Assembly (NCBI GenBank): GCA_963777325.1
Contig: CAVZQE010000020.1
Location: forward strand, 434,001-498,000
Length of the DNA stretch: 64,000 nucleotides
Reading direction: 5' to 3'
From: JAFAXA01 sp963777325
GTDB lineage: Bacteria > Pseudomonadota > Alphaproteobacteria > Acetobacterales > Acetobacteraceae
The notes beneath the pieces were generated by a model. It saw only the letters and a list, made by a program, of their open reading frames with translations, did no database searches and was not told the origin of the DNA. The translations under genes and the position numbers were made by a program. How positions within the stretch are numbered: the stretch's first letter is position 1; every line of letters begins with the position of its first letter. This document shows, piece after piece, positions 18,206-26,612 of the stretch.

Positions 18206-19002
18206 GTCCCGGGCCTGTGATCGCCGGCCCACTCCTCCGGTTCGGGACGGGTGCAGCGGCGCTGTAGCCAGAATACCCCGGCCAGATCGAACAATCCGGC
18301 CCACAGGCGGTCGAGCGTTCCGTAATTGGAGCGGCCGCGCAGACGCGGCCGATGGCTGACGGGGACCGACACGACCCGGCCGCCTGCCCTGATGAACAAG
18401 GCGGGAAGGAAACGATGCATGTGATCGAAATGCGGCAAGTCCAGGAACGACCGGCGCCGGAACAGCTTGAGGCCGCAGCCCGTGTCCGGCGTTCCGTCCC
18501 GCAGGAGCCGGGCGCGCAGGGAGTTCGCGACCCGCGAGGAAACGCGCTTCATCAGAGTATCCCTTCGCTGTCGCCGCTGCCCCGTCACGAGAACCGGCCT
18601 TCCGGCCGGGCGGGCGCTCTCTTCCTCGGCGAGCGCGCGGTCGAGCAGGCCTGGAATGTCAGCCGGATCGTTCTGTCCGTCCCCGTCCAGGGTCGCGACC
18701 CACTCGCCAGAGGCGACCCGGATGCCGCTCAGAATGGCCGCGCTCTGCCCGCAACTCCGGCGGTGGCGGAGAAACCGGAGCGGAGCTCCGAGGCCCACCG
18801 CTTCGGCGAGACGCTCCCTTGTCGCATCCTCGCTGCCGTCATCCACATAGACGATTTCGAATGCGCGGCCCCGGAGCGCCCGTTCGATCTCCGCGACGAG
18901 CGGCAGGATGTTCGCTTCCTCGTTGCGCACCGGCACGACGACCGAAAGCGTCGGAGGACGGCCGGTCGCCAGCGTCGGAGGCGCGGTCACTGGGTCTACC
19001 AT
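18202..19002 (-). CDS. Family 2 glycosyltransferase (dolichol-phosphate-mannose-synthase-like)
   Basis: 266-residue GT2 enzyme, probably transferring a sugar to a polyprenyl phosphate at the inner membrane. It shows the GT-A opening LSVVVPVRNEEANI, the acidic VYVDDGSEDATRE, the metal-binding region VATLDGDGQNDPADIPGLL and DTGCGLKLFRR. No long C-terminal TM domain is present. Start at ATG 19002; longer upstream frames are not coding-like. It is coupled by GTGA to the VTT-family membrane protein, which could move the lipid-linked product. Confidence 0.88.
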   Translation of the reverse strand: MVDPVTAPPTLATGRPPTLSVVVPVRNEEANILPLVAEIERALRGRAFEIVYVDDGSEDATRERLAEAVGLGAPLRFLRHRRSCGQSAAILSGIRVASGEWVATLDGDGQNDPADIPGLLDRALAEEESARPAGRPVLVTGQRRQRRDTLMKRVSSRVANSLRARLLRDGTPDTGCGLKLFRRRSFLDLPHFDHMHRFLPALFIRAGGRVVSVPVSHRPRLRGRSNYGTLDRLWAGLFDLAGVFWLQRRCTRPEPEEWAGDHRPGT

Positions 19003-19160
19003 CGTGCGATGGCGGGGGGTTAGCACCGCCTCTCGGGTGCGGCAAGGCAAGGCGCCCCTCCGGGCCCCGTGGAACGGAGTGAGTCTTATACGGAGATTGC
19101 CCGCCACTCGCGGCCAAACAATATGTGGTTCGCGGGCAAGGTCACCGTATATGTACGCGC

Positions 19161-20267
19161 ATGCCCTTCGACAGTCGCAATTTCGAGGCTTGCCCGGCCG
19201 CCGGCGTGCCTGTTTCCAAGACGCACGACCGGCTGGTCCCAGCCTGGCTGTTCTCAATCGCCGGGATGATCTTTGTGATGATCGTCCTCGGGGGCGCGAC
19301 CCGCCTCACGGGGTCCGGCCTGTCGATCATGGAGTGGGCTCCCGTCAGCGGAGCGCTTCCACCCGTCTCCCAGGCTGAATGGGAGCGGCTGTTCGCACTT
19401 TATCAGCGGATCCCGCAATACAAACTGCTCAATGCGGGTTTCGGGCTGGGGGGCTTCAAGCAGATCTTCTGGCTGGAATGGGTTCACCGTCTGTGGGGCC
19501 GGATGATCGGCGTCGCGGTGTTTCTGCCTCTGATCTGGTTCTGGGTGAAGGGTCGCATCGGGCCGGCCCTGCGTTCTCGCCTCGCCGTGATCTTCCTCGT
19601 GGGCGCGCTGCAAGGCGGTGTCGGCTGGTTCATGGTGTCCTCCGGGTTCCTTCCGGACACGACTTCCGTCTCACCCTACCGCCTGGTCGTCCATCTTGTG
19701 CTCGCCATACTGCTCTACAGTACTGTGCTTTGGACGGCGCTGAGTTGCGTTTCTCCGTCAGCGCCCGCAAGGCCAAGCGCAAAGGTGAGATCGCTGGCTC
19801 TCGCCTGTTGCGCCCTGGTCGTGCTGACGATGTGCGCGGGCGGCTTCGTCGCGGGAACCCATGCCGGCCTGGACTACAATACGTTCCCCTTGATGGACGG
19901 CGCTTTGGTGCCGCCGGGCTATGCGCGTCTACAGCCATTCCTGCTTAATCTGACCGAGAACGTCGCCGCCGTGCAGTTCGATCACCGAGTTCTGGCAACA
20001 CTGACCGCTCTCACGGCCCTGGGAACCGCGGCCGCGATTCTGTGGAGCGGCAAGCGCGGCCGCGCGCGGGGATGGGCGGTCGCCCTCGGCGCGACGGTCC
20101 TCCTCCAGTTCACATTAGGCGTTTTCACCCTTCTTTATGTCGTGCCCGTCCCGCTCGGGGTCGCGCATCAGGCGGGTGCGGTTCTGCTGCTGACGGCCGC
20201 GCTCGGCTGCCTGCACGAAGCCTTTGGCGCATCCGCGCGGCCGACCGCGCGAGGTGATCCTTGCTGA
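19161..20267 (+). CDS. ctaA: Heme A synthase (CtaA/COX15)
   Basis: Inner-membrane monooxygenase converting heme O to heme A for aa3-type oxidases. The 368-residue product has eight hydrophobic segments. It has the conserved histidine blocks LGGATRLTGSGLSIMEW, WLEWVHRLWGRMIG, VVHLVLA, QFDHRVLA and GVAHQAGA. Length and the long loop after the first TM fit the alphaproteobacterial/mitochondrial type. I took the ATG at 19161. The 3' end overlaps the start of the histidine kinase gene by 7 nt. Presence implies an A-type terminal oxidase elsewhere in the genome. Confidence 0.95.
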   Translation: MPFDSRNFEACPAAGVPVSKTHDRLVPAWLFSIAGMIFVMIVLGGATRLTGSGLSIMEWAPVSGALPPVSQAEWERLFALYQRIPQYKLLNAGFGLGGFKQIFWLEWVHRLWGRMIGVAVFLPLIWFWVKGRIGPALRSRLAVIFLVGALQGGVGWFMVSSGFLPDTTSVSPYRLVVHLVLAILLYSTVLWTALSCVSPSAPARPSAKVRSLALACCALVVLTMCAGGFVAGTHAGLDYNTFPLMDGALVPPGYARLQPFLLNLTENVAAVQFDHRVLATLTALTALGTAAAILWSGKRGRARGWAVALGATVLLQFTLGVFTLLYVVPVPLGVAHQAGAVLLLTAALGCLHEAFGASARPTARGDPC

Positions 20268-22237
20268 CTCCGCCCAACCATCGGAGCGCTGAAGCGCCAG
20301 ACCGTCTCGTCCCCCTGGGGCCACCTCCCTGGGGTGAAGAGAGCGTTCTTTCGGGTGCGGCCGGGACCGCGCCGGCCACGCAATCGATCGGACTTGCGGG
20401 ATTCGGCCCGAACCGCACGCTCACGATGCACAACCCGCAATTCGCGAAGGTGATGTCGCTGGAGCCGGGCTGGCTCCGGCGAGGGCTGCGCTTCTCGACG
20501 GTGATCCAGAAGCTGTCGCGCTCCGTGGAATACACGAACGAGGAGGGGCGCGCCTTTCTCGCCGCTCAGGTCTCGCTCGACCGCGCCGGAGCCTCCTGCC
20601 TGCGGCACACCCGCCCAGACGGTAGAAACATCGAACTTTCCTCGGAACCCCTGCCCGATGGCGGATGGCTTATGCTGGCCGCCGACATCACTCGCCTCGC
20701 AAGCGGCAACGGAGCCTTCGCGCATCGGGCGGAAATGCTCGACAGCATTCTCGCTTTCATCCCGCACGGCATCTGCGTCTACGGCCGCGACGGTCGGCTG
20801 ACCATGTTCAACCGGGCTTATACCGAGATCATGAAGGGCGCGCCGGTCGCGATCGGCGACTCGATCGAGGAGGTCATTCGCCGTCGGGCCATCGCCGGCG
20901 AGTTCGGCCCCGGAGATCCGGATCAGATCATCCGCCGGCAGATGGGAAACGACCTCAGCCGGCCTCAGATCCGGCGGCGGAGACGGCCGAACGGAACGGC
21001 GATCGACGTGCGCACAGCACCGCTGCCGGATGGCGGGCACGTCAGGATCGTCACCGACATCACCCTGCTGACCCAGGCCGAGGACGAGGTCGCCAAGCGT
21101 GCGAGCGAGATGGACACGATGCTTGCCAGCATCCGCCACGGCATAGTGCTCATGGGCCCCGACCACCGGGTGATCTTCAGCAACCCGATCGCGGCCGAGT
21201 TGCTAGGCCATCCCCCTGGGCTGCTCGTTCCCGGTCGCCAGCAGGCCGAGCTCGTCGACCACATGCTGGCCCGTGGCGAGTTTCTGGGCGAGCCGGACCC
21301 GATGGGGTACGCGCGCGAAAGACTCGAGATGGACCGGGACAAGCCGCATAGCAGCCGGCGGCGAACGGCGCTCGGGCGGGTGCTGGAGGTACGCTCCGAC
21401 CCGGCACCCGGCGGGGGTTTCGTCATCACCTACACCGACGTCACCGAGGCGGAAGCCGCGGAAGCGGAGCTGCGACGGGCCAAGGCGGCCGCGGAGGCGT
21501 CGAACCAGGCGAAATCGCGCTTTCTGGCCACGATGAGCCACGAATTGCGAACTCCGCTTAACGCGGTCCTCGGCTTCTCCGAAAGCCTGATGCGGGAGTC
21601 GGGGGGAGCGCCCGACCCAGATCGGGTGTGCGAATACGCTCAGGAGATCAATGACGCCGGGCGCCAGCTGCTCTCCCTCATCAACACCATTTTGGACGTT
21701 TCGCGCATCGACGCCGGGCGCTTCGACCTCTCGGCCGATCGGGTGGAACTCGCACGTCTGCTGCACACATGCATCCGGCAACTCGATCAGGCGGCACGTG
21801 CGGCCGAGGTCTCGCTTTCCGTGCAACTGCCCGATAACTGTCCCGAAATCCGGGCCGACGAGCGCCGCTTGCAGCAGGTGATCGTGAACCTGCTCTCGAA
21901 CGCCATCAAGTTCACCGGCGCGGGAGGCGCCGTCGTACTCTCCGCGTTGTGCAAGGACGGCGGCACGATTGCCATAAAGGTCACGGACACGGGCATCGGT
22001 ATCCCCCCCGGCGACCTTGATCGCGTTTTCCAGCCCTTCATTCAGCTGGACGCGAGTCTGACGCGAAGGTTCCAGGGCGCCGGACTCGGCCTATATGTGT
22101 CGAGGGCGCTGATCGAAGCGCAGGGCGGCAAGCTAATACTCGACAGCGAACCCGGTGTGGGTACCGTCGCCGAGATACGGCTCCCCCAGCCGTGCGCCAG
22201 CCCGGCCGCCGCCGACCGCGCACAGGAGACTCCATGA
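20261..22237 (+). CDS. PAS-domain sensor histidine kinase (orphan)
   Basis: 658-residue cytosolic kinase with no TM segment. Up to three PAS-like modules lie in residues 45-400, with the repeated sequences MLDSILAFIPHGICVYGRDGRL and MDTMLASIRHGIVLMGPDHRV. HisKA follows with FLATMSHELRTPLNAVLGFSE (phospho-acceptor His427). HATPase_c then has N box QQVIVNLLSNAIKF, G1 DTGIGIPPGD and G2 GAGLGLYVSR. No receiver domain or neighbouring response regulator is present. The start is a TTG at 20261 inside the end of ctaA, and the stop overlaps tldD as ATGA, so ctaA, kinase and tldD form one coupled chain. Confidence 0.88.
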   Translation: MLTPPNHRSAEAPDRLVPLGPPPWGEESVLSGAAGTAPATQSIGLAGFGPNRTLTMHNPQFAKVMSLEPGWLRRGLRFSTVIQKLSRSVEYTNEEGRAFLAAQVSLDRAGASCLRHTRPDGRNIELSSEPLPDGGWLMLAADITRLASGNGAFAHRAEMLDSILAFIPHGICVYGRDGRLTMFNRAYTEIMKGAPVAIGDSIEEVIRRRAIAGEFGPGDPDQIIRRQMGNDLSRPQIRRRRRPNGTAIDVRTAPLPDGGHVRIVTDITLLTQAEDEVAKRASEMDTMLASIRHGIVLMGPDHRVIFSNPIAAELLGHPPGLLVPGRQQAELVDHMLARGEFLGEPDPMGYARERLEMDRDKPHSSRRRTALGRVLEVRSDPAPGGGFVITYTDVTEAEAAEAELRRAKAAAEASNQAKSRFLATMSHELRTPLNAVLGFSESLMRESGGAPDPDRVCEYAQEINDAGRQLLSLINTILDVSRIDAGRFDLSADRVELARLLHTCIRQLDQAARAAEVSLSVQLPDNCPEIRADERRLQQVIVNLLSNAIKFTGAGGAVVLSALCKDGGTIAIKVTDTGIGIPPGDLDRVFQPFIQLDASLTRRFQGAGLGLYVSRALIEAQGGKLILDSEPGVGTVAEIRLPQPCASPAAADRAQETP

Positions 22238-23673
22238 CCCCGCTGACGATCACGGACGAACTCTTCTTCGGTCATGCGGACGCGCGGCTGGACCGGCCGG
22301 AAGCCGACCGACTGCTTGCGGCGGCACTCGCCGGGAGCGATGACGGAGAGCTGTTTCTGGAGTATCGCGAGAGCGAGACCGTGTCGCTCGAAGACGGACG
22401 CATCCGCAGCGCCGGGTTCGATACCGCGACCGGCTTCGGTCTACGCGCGGTCGCGGGTGAAGCGACCGGCTACGCCCATGCGGCCGAGATCTCGGAGGAG
22501 GCGCTGAAGCGGGCGGCCGACAGCGTGGCCCCGGTCGCAGCTGGCCAGAGATCCGGCCCCGCCGATCCGCCGCGCATGACCAACGCGCGGCTCTATTCGA
22601 GCGCCAACCCGCTTCCAGCAATCCCGTTCGAGGCAAGAACCGCTCTGCTTGTCGACATCGACGCCTACGCCCGCGGCCTCGACGGGCGCGTCGTGCAAGT
22701 CATGGCCTCGCTCGGAGGCGAGTGGCAGGCGGTCCAGATCATGCGGCCGAACGGTGTGCGGGCTGCGGATCTTCGTCCGCTGGTGCGGCTCAACGTATCG
22801 GTCGTCGTGGAACAGGGCGGCCGGCGCGAGACGGGCAGTTTCGGCACGGGCGGCCGGTTCGGCTACGACCGGCTGATGACCGAGGTGGCGTGGCGCGAGG
22901 CCGTGGACGAGGCGTTGCGGCAGGCGCTCGTCAATCTGGACAGCCGGCCCGCGCCCGCGGGCGAGATGGAAGTGGTGCTCGGTCCCGGCTGGCCCGGCAT
23001 CCTGCTGCATGAGGCGATCGGCCATGGGCTGGAGGGCGACTTTAACCGCAAGAAGACGTCGGCCTTCGCGGGCCTGCTCGGACAGCGAATCGCGGCCAAA
23101 GGGGTCACCGTCGTCGACGACGGGACGCTTCCCGATCGTCGCGGCAGCCTCACGATCGACGACGAAGGAACGCCGACAAACCGCACGACGCTGATCGAGG
23201 ACGGCATCCTGACCGGCTTCCTCCAGGACAGGCTCAACGCACGGCTGATGAACATGCCGCAAACGGGCAACGGCCGGCGGCAGTCATTTGCGCACGCACC
23301 CATGCCGCGCATGACCAACACGATCATGCTCGGGGGCAAGCACGACCCGGATGAGATGATCCGGTCCGTCAAGCGCGGGCTGTATGCCGTCAATTTCGGC
23401 GGCGGCCAGGTCGACATCACGTCCGGAAAGTTCGTCTTTTCGGCTAGCGAGGCTTATCTGATCGAGGATGGCCGGGTCACGGCGCCGGTGAAGGGCGCGA
23501 CCATCATCGGCAACGGCCCCGACGCGCTGACGAAAGTTCAGATGGTTGGCAGCGATCCGGCCCTGGATCGCGGGATAGGCACCTGCGGCAAAAGCGGTCA
23601 GGGCGTGCCGGTCGGCGTCGGTCAGCCAACGCTCAAGCTCGCGGGACTGACGGTCGGCGGCACAGCCGGCTAA
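22234..23673 (+). CDS. tldD: Metalloprotease TldD
   Basis: Cytosolic zinc protease subunit that acts with TldE/PmbA on modified peptides such as microcin B17 and CcdA. The 479-residue product carries the HEAIGH zinc motif at 259-264 (in LLHEAIGHGLEGDFNRK). It has the C-terminal TldD blocks MPRMTNTIMLGG and ATIIGNGPDALTKVQMVG, and the glycine-rich end GIGTCGKSGQGVPVGVGQP. The ATG overlaps the upstream stop as ATGA. pmbA/tldE is not in the window. An IS3-family element sits about 70 nt downstream. Confidence 0.95.
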   Translation: MTPLTITDELFFGHADARLDRPEADRLLAAALAGSDDGELFLEYRESETVSLEDGRIRSAGFDTATGFGLRAVAGEATGYAHAAEISEEALKRAADSVAPVAAGQRSGPADPPRMTNARLYSSANPLPAIPFEARTALLVDIDAYARGLDGRVVQVMASLGGEWQAVQIMRPNGVRAADLRPLVRLNVSVVVEQGGRRETGSFGTGGRFGYDRLMTEVAWREAVDEALRQALVNLDSRPAPAGEMEVVLGPGWPGILLHEAIGHGLEGDFNRKKTSAFAGLLGQRIAAKGVTVVDDGTLPDRRGSLTIDDEGTPTNRTTLIEDGILTGFLQDRLNARLMNMPQTGNGRRQSFAHAPMPRMTNTIMLGGKHDPDEMIRSVKRGLYAVNFGGGQVDITSGKFVFSASEAYLIEDGRVTAPVKGATIIGNGPDALTKVQMVGSDPALDRGIGTCGKSGQGVPVGVGQPTLKLAGLTVGGTAG

Positions 23674-23770
23674 ACGCCTCCGCGGACGCCCTCCGAAACT
23701 CCAGCACGACGCCTCGCTCGAGCAACAGCGCCCTGTACCGCCCCCGGTTGATGAGACATCTGTGGGCAGC

Positions 23771-24664
23771 CTACGCGGCGATCGCGACGGCTGAAAGCTG
23801 TTGCTGCCTGACGTCAGCTGGAGGGCGGTAATCGAGCCGCTGGATGAGCCAGGTGGTGTTGTAGATGTCGCGGAAGGCGAGCAGCGCGAGCCTGAGCTCC
23901 TCGACGGTGTTGAAGGTCCGGATCCAGAGCAGGTTCTCCTTGAGCGTCCGGATGAAGCGCTCCGCGCAGCCATTGCCCTCCGGCGCGCGGACGAACGCTG
24001 GCGAGCTCTGGATGCCCAGGAAGCGCATCTCTGTCTGCAAGGGATCGGACATGTATTGCGAGCCGTGGTCGTGACGGACCGAGAGCCCGTGGGCGATATC
24101 CTTGGCGATGGCGCCGAAATGTCGCCGCACGCCTTGGCGCAACGCTCGAGCGCCTCGAATCGGGTGCCACGCCGGGCGGCATGGATGCCGACGCACTCGG
24201 CGTTGTGGTGGTCGACGGCAATGAAGACCGCGACCTGGCCTTCCGCGGTCCAGGTCGTGGTCATGTCGGTGCCCCACATTGTGTCGATGGTATCGGGAAT
24301 GATGGTGCCATCGTGGTTGCGCGGTCCGCGCGGCTGACCGACCCGGCCGGGCGCCAGAAGATCGTTCTCGCGCATGAGCCGCAGCACGCGGCGCAGCGAC
24401 GTGCGAATGCCGCCGATCCGCAACCGGGACCAGACTTTTCTGTGACCTTCGCCGTGAAAGGGGCTGTCGGAAAGGACACCACGAATCCGTTCCAGGAGGG
24501 CCGCATCCGGCATGGTGCCTACTGGACCGGTCCTCTGCCGCGTGGGCTCCGGCTGACGGTGCCGATAGATGCTCGCCCGTGCTCGCCCGTGCCCTGCGCC
24601 AGATCCGGCAGACGCGCGCGAGGCCGTAGGGCTTGCGGCTGCTCGGGGACAGCTTGCGGCTCAT
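23771..24664 (-). pseudogene. IS3-family transposase OrfB (DDE integrase), two disruptions
   Basis: The orfB start reads MSRKLSPSSRKPYGLARVCR in the frame beginning at 24664. At 24571-24590 the ten bases GCTCGCCCGT are present twice in tandem. Removing one copy restores a frame through IYRHRQPEP into the catalytic core, seen in the next frame as MWGTDMTTTW and FIAVDHHNAECVG. A second break near 24140 (about one base missing) returns the reading to the frame with EGNGCAERFIRTLKENLLW and the C terminus at 23771. The D, D and E residues are all recognisable. Confidence 0.8.
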
Positions 24665-25005
24665 CGCCTCGACTTCCGGCGGGCCAAAGGGCCGCTGTTG
24701 CCCTCCAGGAGGGCGATCTTTTGCTCCAGCAGCTCGCGCTCGAGCAGCATCTCGCCGAGCCGGACCTTGAGGCGGTCGCTCTCGCGCTCCTCGCCATTCA
24801 TGGGCTTACTCGCCAGGCTGGCCTCGCCGCCTTCGAGGAAAGCGTCGCGCCAGCCGCTCAGCGTCGCCGCGGTCACACCAAGCGAGCGCGACACCGTGTC
24901 CAAATCCTCGCCCCGCAGGAGGCGCAGCACCGCGTCACGCTTGCGCTGCCGTGACATCCGGCCGCCACGGCCAGCGCCCACGGTATCCGTCTGCTGTGTC
25001 GTCAT
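24661..25005 (-). CDS. IS3-family transposase OrfA (helix-turn-helix)
   Basis: 114-residue DNA-binding subunit. The helix-turn-helix reads RKRDAVLRLLRGEDLDTVSR followed by LGVTAATLSGWRDAFLEGG. The second half is charged and helical, ending in a leucine-rich segment (LGEMLLERELLEQKIALLEG) suited to coiled-coil pairing. I chose ATG 25005, which has GAGAGG upstream, because the earlier ATG at 25050 lies inside the terminal inverted repeat. The stop overlaps the orfB start as ATGA. Confidence 0.8.
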   Translation of the reverse strand: MTTQQTDTVGAGRGGRMSRQRKRDAVLRLLRGEDLDTVSRSLGVTAATLSGWRDAFLEGGEASLASKPMNGEERESDRLKVRLGEMLLERELLEQKIALLEGNSGPLARRKSRR

Positions 25006-25072
25006 CGTCCATCCCTCTCGCGGATACCGTCCGCTTACGGGATGTCTCATTCAACCGTGGAGCGGAGGAGCC

Positions 25073-25528
25073 CTAAGTTAGTTGATCAGCGCCGTTCGTT
25101 CCGCCATCAGCCGGTCGCGCCCGATGCAGGGCCTGCACGTCGAGCTGCTCCTCGGCTTCAAGGGGCATGAAGCGCATCGTCGGCCGTATCGACGCCTCGG
25201 CGATCGCTTCCGCATCCCGATCGTCATTCTTTCGTGCCTTCACGTACGGCCGCACATACTCGGGCGGCATTAGCCGAACCTGGTGCCCATACGCCTGCGC
25301 CGCTCGCCCGACGAAATGGGCACCACAGCACGCCTCCATCGCCGCATTGCACGCCGGCAGCTTGGTAGCGTCCGACAGCTTGGTAGCTTCCGGCAGCTTG
25401 GCCAGAAGCGCCGCCAAACCGTCGCGCGCAACCCGTCGTCGCCGCACCACCTTGCTGGCATTGTCCAACCCCACAACGCCGCAGCTGCTCTTTCCCAGCT
25501 CGACCCCGAGCACCGATATCGCCGTCAT
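25073..25528 (-). pseudogene. IS110-family transposase, N-terminal fragment
   Basis: About 145 residues of a normally 340-residue DEDD transposase. Family signatures are LGVELGKSSCGVVGLD, MEACCGAHFVGRAAQAYGHQVRLM (parts), YVKARKNDDRDAEAIAEA and LDVQALHRAR. Near the 3' end a small deletion shifts the frame. In the other frame MAERTALIN follows, then homology stops at about 25080, some 25 nt from the IS3 right end. An 18-nt unit is present three times in tandem (about 25360-25413), adding KLPEAT/KLSDAT-like residues where the family has only KLPA. The C-terminal serine domain is missing. Confidence 0.8.
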
Positions 25529-25863
25529 CCCGCCCTCTCTCGAAAGAGGCGACCCTGCCGAGGATCACCTCACGGAGGGGCGGGCCCTCCCATAATCACA
25601 GTAAAGCAGCGCTCGACGCGTGCCCGTTCTTCGGAGCAAGGCTGTTCCTTTTGTCGTCGACGCAAACCGCGCCGAACTGCTTTCCGAAATCTTTATCTCC
25701 GCATGGGAATAAGATTTTCGATTGACGCTTTACGATTTCACGCGTCAGTAACGTCAAAAATACGATAAATATCCGCTAACGTGGAAGTATCGGGACAGAT
25801 GAGGCCGGGCAAACAGCCCGACCACACAATAACGAAGCATCTGAAACGAGAAGGTCCGAAGAA
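25529..25863. other. AT-richer intergenic stretch: IS110 left end and probable repeat-gene promoter region
   Basis: I see no gene in these 335 nt. The part next to the IS110 fragment has a small hairpin (GGAGGG 25574-25579 with CCCTCC 25585-25590). This part is where IS110-type elements carry their 5' non-coding end. From about 25680 to 25800 the sequence is markedly more AT-rich than the surroundings and includes TTGACG at 25722-25727 and TACGATAAATAT near 25761-25772. That suits a promoter, but I cannot assign a clean -35/-10 pair. AGAAGG at 25849-25854 is a possible ribosome binding site for the ATG at 25864. Confidence 0.45.
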
Positions 25864-26571
25864 ATGTTCTCTGCCACCGACGCCCGCTGCTCCGCTCTGT
25901 CTCGCACCGTCGCCGACGCCGGCCGCGTCCGCCTCGGCGGCATGGCCCCGAGCCTCAAGATCGAGACGATTGCCGACGCCGGCCGCGTCCGCCTCGGCGG
26001 CATGGCGCCGAGCCTCAAGACCGAGACCGTCGCCGACGCCGGCCGCGTTCGCCTTGGCGGCATGGCGCCGAGCCTCAAGACCGAGACCGTCGCCGACGCC
26101 GGCCGCGTTCGCCTTGGCGGCATGGCGCCGAGCCTCAAGACCGAGACCGTCGCCGACGCCGGCCGCGTCCGCCTCGGCGGCATGGCCCCGAGCCTCAAGA
26201 CCGAGACCGTCGCCGACACCGGCCGCGTCCGCCTCGGCGGCATGGCGCCGAGCCTCAAGACCGAGACCGTCGCCGACGCCGGCCGCGTTCGCCTTGGCGG
26301 CATGGCGCCGAGCCTCAAGACCGAGACCGTCGCCGACGCCGGCCGCGTCCGCCTCGGCGGCATGGCCCCGAGCCTCAAGACCGAGACCGTCGCCGACGCC
26401 GGCCGCGTCCGCCTCGGCGGCATGGCCCCGAGCCTCAAGACCGCAACCGTCGCCGACGCCGGCCGCGTCCGCCTCGGCGGCATGGCACCGAGCCTCAAGA
26501 CCGCGACCGTCGCCGACGCCGGCCGCGTCCGCCTTGGCGGCATGGCACCGAGCCTCAAGATCGAGCGTTGA
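25864..26571 (+). CDS. Tandem-repeat polypeptide: 11 copies of a 20-residue unit (unknown function)
   Basis: 235 residues: a 14-residue head (MFSATDARCSALSR), eleven 20-residue units, then one Arg. Each unit reads T-V-A-D-A followed by GRVRLGGMAPSLK and a T/I-E/A pair. The units contain no Cys and no aromatic residue. There is no signal peptide or TM segment, and each unit is slightly basic. Most differences between copies are silent in this frame (GTC/GTT, CTC/CTT, GCC/GCG/GCA), which supports translation in this frame rather than the other open frames. I do not recognise the function. A multi-core modified-peptide precursor or a repeat-solenoid protein are both possible. The neighbouring DUF6065-like gene and the hairpin between them suggest an operon. 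Confidence 0.75.
   Translation: MFSATDARCSALSRTVADAGRVRLGGMAPSLKIETIADAGRVRLGGMAPSLKTETVADAGRVRLGGMAPSLKTETVADAGRVRLGGMAPSLKTETVADAGRVRLGGMAPSLKTETVADTGRVRLGGMAPSLKTETVADAGRVRLGGMAPSLKTETVADAGRVRLGGMAPSLKTETVADAGRVRLGGMAPSLKTATVADAGRVRLGGMAPSLKTATVADAGRVRLGGMAPSLKIER
25906..26565 (+). repeat. Eleven exact 60-nt tandem repeats
   Basis: Eleven units of exactly 60 nt with no insertions or deletions, in frame with the ORF. Copies differ at few sites: three silent third positions (the Val, Leu and Ala codons), one Thr/Ile and one Glu/Ala position, one Val to Ile and one Ala to Thr. Grouping by silent variants gives a block pattern from unit 2: A-B-B-C then A-B-C. This suggests later duplication of a 3-4-unit block on top of single-unit expansion. 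Units 1 and 11 end in KIE, units 9 and 10 in KTA, the rest in KTE. The period being a multiple of three keeps other frames open too. Confidence 0.97.
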
Positions 26572-26612
26572 GCGCATCGCCCCCGGGCGAGTATGTCAGT
26601 CACCACTGGGGC

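Larger units (their letters stand above)
23745..25057 (-). mobile_element. IS3-family insertion sequence, decayed
   Basis: About 1.3 kb bounded by imperfect terminal inverted repeats. The left end reads CGGTTGATGAGACATC (23745-23760) and the right end, read inward, CGGTTGAATGAGACATC (25041-25057). Inside are orfA (HTH) and orfB (DDE integrase) on the minus strand, overlapping as ATGA. orfB is broken twice, so the copy cannot transpose by itself. I could not identify a clear target-site duplication. It lies between tldD and a truncated IS110-family gene. Confidence 0.82.

Noticed and set aside
24661..24670. Programmed -1 frameshift between IS3 orfA and orfB
   Set aside because: orfB has its own ATG overlapping the orfA stop (ATGA), and I see no slippery sequence there, so coupled re-initiation is simpler.
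25722..25772. Sigma-70 promoter for the repeat gene
   Set aside because: TTGACG is present, but no acceptable -10 box lies at 16-18 nt. I describe the region as AT-rich instead of calling a promoter.
25906..26565. CRISPR array
   Set aside because: The 60-nt units are contiguous with no unique spacers, and no cas gene is nearby.
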